DNA from: Xenophilus azovorans DSM 13620
Lineage (GTDB): Bacteria > Pseudomonadota > Gammaproteobacteria > Burkholderiales > Burkholderiaceae_C
Assembly: GCF_000745855.1 (NCBI RefSeq)
Contig: NZ_JQKD01000007.1
Location: 124,001 to 188,000, forward strand
Direction of reading: 5' to 3'
Length of the DNA: 64,000 nucleotides
In this document: piece after piece, positions 18,258 through 25,530 of the stretch
How the letters are laid out: each line of letters opens with the position of its first letter
Position numbering within the stretch: the first letter of the stretch is position 1
Notes under the pieces: model-generated
Told to the model about the DNA's origin: nothing
Seen by the model: only the letters and a program-made list of their open reading frames with translations
The model's database searches: none
Position numbers and translations under genes: made by a program

Positions 18258-19593
18258 GGGTGTCTCCCCGCGCAGCGCTCGCCGGCGCCTCTGTAGCCAG
18301 GCAGTCGAGGCCGCCCTTGAATTCGGAGACGGCGAAGATCTCGGCGCCGTGGCGTTCGAGCCATTCGCTGTCGAGCACGACGCCATTGCGCTGCAGCCAT
18401 GGCTGGGCGTCCTGGACGATGGCCTTCCAGTCCTCCATGCCGCGCAGCGTCTTGAGGCGGTCCTCGCGAGGCTGCTGACCCAGTGCCTGCGCCAGAAGCT
18501 CGGTGAAATTCAGCACCTCGAACGACTCGGTCTGCTCCAAGCCGATGAAGGCCATGTGGCAGCCGTGATAGAGCGTGACCAGGGTGTCTGCGCCGGTGGC
18601 GCGAACCCGCTCTACCAGATGCCCATGCTCATGCGCCTGCAGCTCGGGCGTCTTCGAGCAGCCCGAGCCGCCGCAGGTGTAGGACGACTCGAGCACGGTC
18701 TCGACGACCTCCAGCCCCGGAATGGCGCGCAGCAGCGTCTCGACATTGCGGCCGATCTCGGGCATGCCGCGGTGGGCGTGCAGCACCACCCGGCGTCGGA
18801 TCGGATGGGTGAAGCGCGCACGCAATTCGTCGGCGCGCGAGATCAGGTAGGTGGTGACGTGGTCGAATTCGTACTGCCGAGGCGCGAAGCCGGCCAGCGT
18901 CTCGCCCAGGTGCACTTCGCAGGTGGGGCACCAGTTGAGCACCTTCTCCGGCGCGTGCGCGCCAAAGCGGCGCAGCGTGTTGGCGGTGATGCGCCCGCCC
19001 ACCTGCGGCTGCCCTTCCCACTTGGCCGCGATCACGCCGCAGCACGACGACGGACCGCCCGCCACTTCGTAGTCCACCTCCAGCGCGTCGAGCACGGCCA
19101 TGGTGTTGAACAGCAGATTGGGCGTGCGCAGTGCGTTGCAGCCGGTGTAGAAAACCATCTGTGCAGGTCGTGGTTTGGCGGGCGTGAAGAGCCGCGCATA
19201 GTCCTCGGGAAGCAATTGCATCGCGATCATCAGCTTGATGGCGCGCGCCATGCGGCGGAAGAGCTGCGGCGTGCGGCTGTCGACGGTGGCGTCGCGCATG
19301 TTGGCCAGCATCAGCAGGCGGCGCGGGTTCACGTCTTCCGGACAGGCGGGAATGCAGTCGCCGCAGCCGTTGCAGCCGTGCATCCAGTCGGCGCTGGACG
19401 CCGGCGGTCGCTCGCCCTCTGCCAAGAGGCGCAGTACGCCGCCCACCACGTCGACGGGCGGCCGGCGGGCGGCAGCGCCAAAGGGCACCACTGGGCACAC
19501 CTCGACACAGCGCGCACAGCCGGTGCAGGCGGACAGCATTGCGTCCGTCTCACGCCGCGCGTAGGCGTCGAGATCGACCGCGACAGCGCTCAT
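18238..19593 (-). CDS. HdrD/GlpC-like iron-sulfur (CCG-domain) protein
   Basis: A 451-residue cytoplasmic protein. Two ferredoxin-type clusters are predicted from C23, C26, C29, C33-P and C74, C77, C80, C84-P. Two cysteine-rich CCG domains follow: PSSCCGVIAAKW with NWCPTCEVHL, then YTCGGSGC with LYHGCHMAF, as in heterodisulfide reductase subunit HdrD, GlpC and LutA. Such proteins pass electrons between a dehydrogenase and a carrier or reduce disulfides. The ATG at 19593 overlaps the RidA stop (ATGA). The flanking ferredoxin and reductase suggest one electron chain; no catalytic flavoprotein dehydrogenase is encoded beside it. Confidence 0.9.
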   Translation of the reverse strand: MSAVAVDLDAYARRETDAMLSACTGCARCVEVCPVVPFGAAARRPPVDVVGGVLRLLAEGERPPASSADWMHGCNGCGDCIPACPEDVNPRRLLMLANMRDATVDSRTPQLFRRMARAIKLMIAMQLLPEDYARLFTPAKPRPAQMVFYTGCNALRTPNLLFNTMAVLDALEVDYEVAGGPSSCCGVIAAKWEGQPQVGGRITANTLRRFGAHAPEKVLNWCPTCEVHLGETLAGFAPRQYEFDHVTTYLISRADELRARFTHPIRRRVVLHAHRGMPEIGRNVETLLRAIPGLEVVETVLESSYTCGGSGCSKTPELQAHEHGHLVERVRATGADTLVTLYHGCHMAFIGLEQTESFEVLNFTELLAQALGQQPREDRLKTLRGMEDWKAIVQDAQPWLQRNGVVLDSEWLERHGAEIFAVSEFKGGLDCLATEAPASAARGDTHATHTH

Positions 19594-20015
19594 GCTCCGG
19601 CCTCGGGCAGGCTCACCACGGCCTCGATCTCCACCAGCATGCGCGAATCGATGAGGCGCGGCACCTCGACCAGCGTCGCGGCCGGCTTGCCGCAGAAGTA
19701 CGGTGCGCGCAGTTCGAGCGTCTCGCGGTGAAAACGCTCGATATCGGTCGTAAAGAGCGTGAACTTGACTACGTCTTCCCAGCGCGCGCCGGCAGCCTCG
19801 AGGATGTCGCCCAGGTTGGCGAAGCATTGCACGGTTTGGGCGCGGAAATCGCCCGCACCCACCATGTCGCCCTGCGGATCGCGCGCGGTGATGCCGGCGG
19901 TGTGCAGCGTGCGGCCGCTGTGCACTACGCCCAGCGAAAAGTGCACCTTGTCTTCCCAGGGCTTGCGCAAGCGGATCACCTTGCGTTGGCCGGATTCGGG
20001 GGCTTCCGTCGTCAT
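19590..20015 (-). CDS. RidA (YjgF/UK114) family protein, non-canonical
   Basis: A 141-residue trimeric Rid-fold protein and the first gene of the seven-gene operon. The body (HTAGITARDPQGDMV, then QTVQCFANLGDILEAAGA) is typical. The catalytic arginine of imine-hydrolysing RidA, in the PARS-type motif, is replaced: the sequence reads GKPAATLVEVP. It is therefore likely a Rid subgroup with another activity, for example a deaminase of a ring-cleavage intermediate. GGAG precedes the ATG. It is co-translated with the Fe-S protein gene through an ATGA overlap. Confidence 0.88.
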   Translation of the reverse strand: MTTEAPESGQRKVIRLRKPWEDKVHFSLGVVHSGRTLHTAGITARDPQGDMVGAGDFRAQTVQCFANLGDILEAAGARWEDVVKFTLFTTDIERFHRETLELRAPYFCGKPAATLVEVPRLIDSRMLVEIEAVVSLPEAGA

Positions 20016-20366
20016 CGTTTCGCTCCGTTCGTCGTGGTGAACCAGAGTCTGCGTCCAAGCCGCGCGCCGACGTGTTAAGTTCTTAACGACGGTCGTGGGC
20101 TGCTAGCGGAGAGCAGATTCGATGCGCTGCAACCCGGGCCACTTCGTACGGTCGACTTCGATTAAGTGCCTGCGAATGGCCGAAGTCTTCGTGCTTGTGT
20201 GTCTTCGTGGGACAGCGGATCCGTTTCTTCGTGTCTTTCGAGGAACGCGGCTCGGAGGTCGAGCTTCCGTACGGAACCGCAAAGCCGGGCGACGCCGTGC
20301 TGCGCATCGCGCCTTCCTCGCTTCGCTGAAGGCGGCTCGTCCCTTCGGCTTCCTTGGCTGGCGTGC
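20016..20366. other. Intergenic region, promoter of the redox operon
   Basis: I see no gene here. The left part holds the promoter region of the operon starting at 20015, including the palindrome at 20074-20087. Around 20187-20233 the heptamer CTTCGTG occurs three times (20187, 20203, 20227), starts spaced 16 and 24 bases, a low-complexity stretch. The rest, up to the stop of the next minus-strand gene, shows no coding pattern. Confidence 0.6.
20074..20087. promoter_or_regulatory. Perfect palindrome GTTAAG-TT-CTTAAC, candidate Crp-family operator
   Basis: A 14-base perfect inverted repeat 58 bases before the RidA start codon, in the only plausible promoter region of the seven-gene operon. 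Its two-fold symmetry and AT-rich core fit a Crp/Fnr-family site, and the operon encodes such a regulator. Binding is inferred. Confidence 0.5.
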
Positions 20367-22580
20367 CTAGCCGGCGGACGCGGGAGCGGCCGCCTGCGCG
20401 CCGTGCTGCACGGCCGGCGGCAGGTGCGGGTCGAGCCAGTCCATGCGCCACGCCAGCACGGCCAGTGCGGCCAGCGCCACGGCGGCCGCCATGGCGCCGG
20501 CGAAGCCGCCGCGGGGTCCGGCATCGGCACCGCGCGGCGACAGTCGGCGCGCCCCGGCGGGCACCTGCGCCGTCTGCGAGAGCGAGCCGCCCAGCCGCAC
20601 GTTCACCTTCATCCGGCCGTTGATCGCCCAGCCGCTGGCGTCCAGCAACGGGCCCAGGCTGCGCTGGCGCAGCTTGAGCCAGGCGATCAGCATGCTCGGC
20701 CCGGAGATGGCCGCGACCACGCCGCCCAGCGCGATGGGGATCCACGGCCCGAGGTCGATGAACTTGGTGAAGATGGCCACCAGCACGGCGCTGATGCTGC
20801 CCATCGCCACGCCCAGTGCGGCCACGGTGCCGACATCGATGCGCCCCGGCAGCCGCGGCGTGGCCGCCGGCTTGCCGGCGCTGGCGGGCGGGGTGGCGCC
20901 GGCCGTGCTGCCGGTGGCGGCCAGGCTGGTCGCCACGCCGCCCAGGGCGCCCTGGGCGCTCGCCTCGCTGGCGGCGGCGCGGCGGGCCACCTGTTCCTCC
21001 AGCGCGCGCACGAACTTCTTGTAGGGCGCGAAGAAGGCCTGCATCACGCTGGTCGGGTTCTCGATCAGGTGGGTGATGGTGGCGTCCCAGTCGCGGCCCT
21101 GCCGGTCGTAGAAGATGCCGTTGCGGCCGACGAAGAGGAAGTCGGTGTCGCCCGCGGTGAAGGCGGCGGCGACGGTCATCTTCTCGGTGCCGCTGCTGCC
21201 GGCGCGGGTGCAGTCGCAGTAGGCCAGGCAGGTCTTGGCCAGGCCGGCGACGATCGCATGCTTCTTGGCGTCCGCCACGCGCACCGTCAGTTCGCAGCTG
21301 CGCCCGTCCATCACCAGCGTGCCGGCCTGGAAGATGGCGCCTTCGCGCAGGTAGAAGCACTTGAAGGAGACGAAGTTGTGCAGCAGCGCGAGCAGGTCGC
21401 GCTTCAGGCGGATGAGCTTCTCCAGGTCGGCCAGGCGGGTGTTGTGCGCCTCCTCGCCCTCGTCCTCGGCGATGAGCGCCATCACGGCGGGCCGGGCCTC
21501 CAGCCAGGCCTGCAGCTCGGCCGGCGCGGCGTCGCCCAGCGGGGTGGCGGGGCGCTCGCCCAGCCAGCGGCGGGGGGCCGCGAGCCGGTCGAGCACCTGC
21601 TGCCAGCCGGGCTCGTCCAGCGCCTGCGTCGCCTCGCCCAGCAAGGGCTGGGCGGCGTCGCGCCGCAGGCGGTCCAGCGCGGCGGCCCAGGCCGGGTTGA
21701 CCGGGCCGCCCAGCGGCAGCACGCCGGCCGGCGTGACGGCGGCCAGCGGCAGCGCGGCCAGTGCCGGCGAATCGGCCGCCAGCGCGTCGCCGGCCAGCGC
21801 CGCATAGGTGTCGGGCGCGGGGTTGAGGGCAGGCACGGCGTGCGCGTCGAAGGCGGCGACGCGGCAGCGGGCGAAGAAATCGTCCACCTTGGCGCGCACT
21901 GCCTCGACGGCCCGTGCGGCGTCCAGCGTGCGCTCGCCCAGCGGCAGCGCGGCCTCGTCCGCGGCCAGCCGCGCGTGCCAGGCGTGCAGCGACTGCACGT
22001 CGGCGAAGAAGGCCTCGGCCATGGCGCGGTCCACGCCGGGCTCGCCGCTGCGGTCTTTCACCGCGCGGGCGGCGCCGTGGCTGGCGAGGATGCGCGAGAT
22101 CGCCTGCTGCGCCGGCGCGTCGTGCGCGGTCTGCACGGTGACGACGCTGTCGCCGTTGAAGCGCAGGCCCGCCAGCCGCTCGCGGCGCGCCGTCACGTCG
22201 GCCAGCGTCAGCTCGCCGTCTTCCGGGCGGCCGAGCGTGCGCAGCACGCGGCGTGTTTCCACCGTGAGTTCGCTGTCCGCCCGCAGCTCGTGCGCGGCCA
22301 GCCGGTCGCCTCCGCGCAGCAGCACGTCGGGGTCGGCGAACTGCGCGCAGGCCCACTCGCAGGCGGCGACCAGTTCGGGCTGGCGGATGCGGCCGTCGCC
22401 GTCCGCGTCGATCAGGGAGAGGGTGCGGGCGTCCAGCTCCAGGCCCTGCACGGGGCAGGCGAGGGCGACCCACAGCTTCGGGTCCAGCTCGCCCAGCCGG
22501 GCGATGTCCTGTCCGCTGCGGAAGACCACCTGGTCGACGCCGCCGGCGCGCACGAAGCTGAATGCGTGTCGGGTTGGCAT
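20367..22580 (-). CDS. Large EF-hand-containing membrane protein, unknown function
   Basis: A 737-residue protein I cannot place in a named family. Residues 58-69 (DADGDGRIRQPE) form a textbook EF-hand calcium loop. The middle is a long soluble helical region; a segment near 390-470 contains KCFYLREGAIFQAGTLVMDG and a CLAYCDC cysteine cluster. Towards the C-terminus are two or three hydrophobic helices (VGTVAALGVAMGSISAVLVA, IPIALGGVVAAISGPSMLIA and a last one near the end). This suggests a cytoplasmic or periplasmic sensor body anchored at the C-terminus. It lies downstream of the DUF4139 gene on the same strand with 87 bases between. Confidence 0.8.
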   Translation of the reverse strand: MPTRHAFSFVRAGGVDQVVFRSGQDIARLGELDPKLWVALACPVQGLELDARTLSLIDADGDGRIRQPELVAACEWACAQFADPDVLLRGGDRLAAHELRADSELTVETRRVLRTLGRPEDGELTLADVTARRERLAGLRFNGDSVVTVQTAHDAPAQQAISRILASHGAARAVKDRSGEPGVDRAMAEAFFADVQSLHAWHARLAADEAALPLGERTLDAARAVEAVRAKVDDFFARCRVAAFDAHAVPALNPAPDTYAALAGDALAADSPALAALPLAAVTPAGVLPLGGPVNPAWAAALDRLRRDAAQPLLGEATQALDEPGWQQVLDRLAAPRRWLGERPATPLGDAAPAELQAWLEARPAVMALIAEDEGEEAHNTRLADLEKLIRLKRDLLALLHNFVSFKCFYLREGAIFQAGTLVMDGRSCELTVRVADAKKHAIVAGLAKTCLAYCDCTRAGSSGTEKMTVAAAFTAGDTDFLFVGRNGIFYDRQGRDWDATITHLIENPTSVMQAFFAPYKKFVRALEEQVARRAAASEASAQGALGGVATSLAATGSTAGATPPASAGKPAATPRLPGRIDVGTVAALGVAMGSISAVLVAIFTKFIDLGPWIPIALGGVVAAISGPSMLIAWLKLRQRSLGPLLDASGWAINGRMKVNVRLGGSLSQTAQVPAGARRLSPRGADAGPRGGFAGAMAAAVALAALAVLAWRMDWLDPHLPPAVQHGAQAAAPASAG

Positions 22581-22667
22581 GGCCTACAGCGTCGCCGCTG
22601 CGCCGCGGCCCGGGCGTAGGCCGATGGCTGACGCTCGGTTCAGCCTGGGCCAGCGATCGCCGGCGGC

Positions 22668-24284
22668 TCAGCGGCCGCTGAGCTGCGCGTCCTTGGGGTA
22701 GGCGATGGTGTGCTCGGCGGTGAAGCGCGCGCTCCGGCCCGGCGCCAGCTCGGCGCGCCACATCGCGATGCCGGGCTGGCGGTTCCAGTCCCGCTCGGCC
22801 GGCTGCGGGCTGAACTGCGAGCGCACCTTCACCTCGTCGTCCACCGACACGGGCGCGGCCTCCAGCACCTGCACCGCCATCGGCGTGCGGTGGCGGTTCT
22901 CGACCACATAGGCGCGCTGCACGCGGCGCTCGGCGCGGCTGCCGACGAAGCCGCCGCTGCCCCGGCTGTCGCGTTCGGGCTCGGCCTGCACGCGCACCAG
23001 CTCGTCGCGGCCGAAGGACAACTGCATGCGCGCCGGCCCGTCGGCGTTCGCCGGCGCGGTCCAGCGGCCGGTGCCGGCGAAGGTGCCGTCGCGCCAGAGC
23101 TGCAGCGCGCCCTCGGGCCACACGCCCTCCGGCGCGTCGAACTCGGCGACCAGGTAGCCGGCCGCCTCCTCGCGCGGGCTGATGCGCACGGCCAGTTGCG
23201 CCGCGGCCTCGCGCCGCTCCAGCGTCATCGCCACGCGCTGGCCGCCGGAGGGCACGTCGATGGGCTGCGGCACGGCGAACTCGGTGGCGAAGCTGCCCTG
23301 GAACACGCTGGCGTCGAACAACGGCGCGGCCGTGTCGGCCTGCGCCATCGCTACGGGCGCGGCGGCGGGCGCCGACATCGCGCGGCGCAGCCGCGCTTCC
23401 TCCTTGGCGGCGGACGGCGGCGGCTGCAGGCCGACCTGCCAGGGCGGCGGCGTGCGGCCCGCCGTGCCGCGGCGCGGCTGGCCGGTGGCGAGCACCAGCT
23501 TCACGCCGCGCCAGTCCTCGCCGGTGGCCTGGGCCACCAGCGCCTGGCGCTCGATGCGCACCTGGCCGGTGGCGCTGTCCAGCGCGGCGCGGTAGGCGGG
23601 CGTCCAGCCGGGACCGGCGACCTGGTAGGCCAGCCGCAGCCGGGCCTCGCGCGGGGCGTGCAGCGTCACGGTGACGCTGCTCACCTTCGCGTCGCCGTCG
23701 CCCTGGGCGCGGCGGCGCTCGGCCAGCAGCGGCTGCAGCTGCCGGTCGATGTCGGCCTGGCCGCGCGCGAGCTGGTGCCGGCGCAGCAGCGCCTCTTCCC
23801 CGGTGCGGCGCAGCGCCTCGGCCGTGGCGGCGAGCGCCGCCGCGCCGGGGGCGGCCTGACGGCGCTCGCCGTCGCCGCCCAGGCCCTGGAGGTAGCCGGT
23901 CACGTAGCCGAGCGCGTCGGCCTGCGCCGCCAGCGCGGCCTTCTGGTCCTCCAGCGCGCGGATGCGCTCGTCCAGCGGGCTGGCGGCGCAGGCGGCCGAC
24001 AGCGAGCGCGGCCCGGTCTGCACCGAGGCCTCGCCGATCTGCACCGAGGCGTCGTCGCTGCTGAGCTGCAGGTTCTGCGGGTCCAGCCCGGCCGGCAGGC
24101 AGTCGAAGCGGATGCTGCGGCTGCCGGCCGCCACCTGCGCCACGCGTTCCACGGTGGCGCTGCCGGGGTAGACCTTCACCTGCGTGATGCGTGACGCGGC
24201 GGGGGACTGCGCGGCGGCGGCCGAGGCGGCGAGCAGGGCGGCGAGGGGCGCGAGGCGCAGGGCGGGGGAAAGGAGGGACGGCAT
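22668..24284 (-). CDS. DUF4139/MuiA-like secreted protein
   Basis: A 538-residue protein with an N-terminal signal peptide (LAPLAALLAASAAAAQ). Residues 30-120 correspond to the DUF4140 N-terminal domain (VKVYPGSATVERVAQVAAGS), a coiled-coil-like helical region with ERIRALEDQKAALAAQADAL follows, and the C-terminal half is DUF4139 (AYQVAGPGWTPAYRAALD, RIERQALVAQATGEDW, VENRHRTPMAVQVLEAAPVS). The family includes the mucoidy inhibitor MuiA; the mechanism is unknown. It is probably periplasmic. Together with the EF-hand protein it may form a two-gene unit. Confidence 0.88.
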   Translation of the reverse strand: MPSLLSPALRLAPLAALLAASAAAAQSPAASRITQVKVYPGSATVERVAQVAAGSRSIRFDCLPAGLDPQNLQLSSDDASVQIGEASVQTGPRSLSAACAASPLDERIRALEDQKAALAAQADALGYVTGYLQGLGGDGERRQAAPGAAALAATAEALRRTGEEALLRRHQLARGQADIDRQLQPLLAERRRAQGDGDAKVSSVTVTLHAPREARLRLAYQVAGPGWTPAYRAALDSATGQVRIERQALVAQATGEDWRGVKLVLATGQPRRGTAGRTPPPWQVGLQPPPSAAKEEARLRRAMSAPAAAPVAMAQADTAAPLFDASVFQGSFATEFAVPQPIDVPSGGQRVAMTLERREAAAQLAVRISPREEAAGYLVAEFDAPEGVWPEGALQLWRDGTFAGTGRWTAPANADGPARMQLSFGRDELVRVQAEPERDSRGSGGFVGSRAERRVQRAYVVENRHRTPMAVQVLEAAPVSVDDEVKVRSQFSPQPAERDWNRQPGIAMWRAELAPGRSARFTAEHTIAYPKDAQLSGR

Positions 24285-24429
24285 GGTCGGACGCTTTCAA
24301 GAGGAAGTGGACGATCCGCCTTCCACGGTCGACAGCGCCGGATGGGGTTGGCGCAGCGTCAAAAAAGGCGCCCGCCGGGCCAGCAGGGACAATCGTCCGC
24401 TTCCCGCACTGCCTCTTTCCCGCCCGCCC

Positions 24430-25383
24430 ATGCCGATCCAATGGTTCCCCGGTCACATGAACGCCACCCGCAAGGCGATTGCGGAGCGCGTGAAGACCAC
24501 CGACGTCGTGATCGAGCTGCTCGACGCGCGCCTGCCCGGCTCCAGCGCCAACCCCGCGCTGACCGGCATGACGGCGCACAAGCCGCGCCTGAAGATCCTC
24601 AACAAGCAGGACCTGGCCGATCCGCAGCGCACGGCGGAGTGGCTGGCCCACTACCAGGGGCAGAGCGAGACCGGCGCCATCGCGCTGGACGCCAGCCAGA
24701 CCCCGCCGGCGCAGCGCAAGGCCATCATCGACGCCTGCCACCGCCTGGCGCCCGGCCGCGGCGGGCTGGCCAAGCCGATGCGGGTGCTCATCTGCGGCGT
24801 GCCCAACGTGGGCAAGTCCACCCTCATCAACACACTCAGCCTGAAGCGCCAGGCCAAGGCCGCCGACGAGGCCGGCGTGACCAAGCAGGAGCAGCGCATC
24901 CTGCTGGCCGACGACTTCTACCTCTACGACACGCCGGGCATGCTGTGGCCCAAGATCATCGTGCCCGAGAGCGGCTACCGCCTGGCCGTGAGCGGCGCTG
25001 TCGGCCGCAATGCCTACGACGACGAGGAAGTCGCGCTGGAGCTGCTGGCCTACCTGAAGACGCACTACGCCGAGGCGCTGCGCGCCCGCTACCGCCTGCC
25101 GGACGGCGAACCCGTCGCGAACCAGCCCGACGAGGCGCTGCTCGACGCCGTCGGCCGGCGCCGCGGCGCGATCGTCTCGGGCGGCCGGGTCGATGCGCAG
25201 AAAGCGGCCGAGGCGCTGATCACCGATTTCCGCGGCGGCGCCATCGGGCGCATCACGCTGGAGACGGTGGAGGAGTTCGCCGCCTGGCTGGCCGCCGGCC
25301 GCCGTGCCGAGGCGGAGCTGCGGCGCCGGCGCGAGGAGGCGCAGCGGGCGCGGCAGGGCAGCGCGGCCGGCCGCGGCCGCTGA
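24430..25383 (+). CDS. ylqF: YlqF/RbgA-type ribosome-biogenesis GTPase
   Basis: A 317-residue circularly permuted GTPase: the G4 motif NKQD comes first, followed by G1 GVPNVGKST and G3 DTPG. The N-terminus MPIQWFPGHMNATRKAI is the RbgA/YlqF signature. In Bacillus RbgA assists late 50S assembly; that role is inferred here. The C-terminus ends in a basic, Arg-rich tail that could contact rRNA. The ATG at 24430 puts the signature at residue 1. It is followed 147 bases later by the tail-sheath gene. Confidence 0.93.
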   Translation: MPIQWFPGHMNATRKAIAERVKTTDVVIELLDARLPGSSANPALTGMTAHKPRLKILNKQDLADPQRTAEWLAHYQGQSETGAIALDASQTPPAQRKAIIDACHRLAPGRGGLAKPMRVLICGVPNVGKSTLINTLSLKRQAKAADEAGVTKQEQRILLADDFYLYDTPGMLWPKIIVPESGYRLAVSGAVGRNAYDDEEVALELLAYLKTHYAEALRARYRLPDGEPVANQPDEALLDAVGRRRGAIVSGGRVDAQKAAEALITDFRGGAIGRITLETVEEFAAWLAAGRRAEAELRRRREEAQRARQGSAAGRGR

Positions 25384-25530
25384 CGGGCCTCGGCCGTCCG
25401 GCCGATGGGCAGCCCGCCGGCCGCTGGCCACAATGGCGGGCGCCCTGCGGCGCCCATCCGCCATGAGAGCCGTTCCGTCCACGCCTTCGCCCGTCCCGGC
25501 CGGCGCGCCCGCGCAGGAGGGCGGCTGAAC

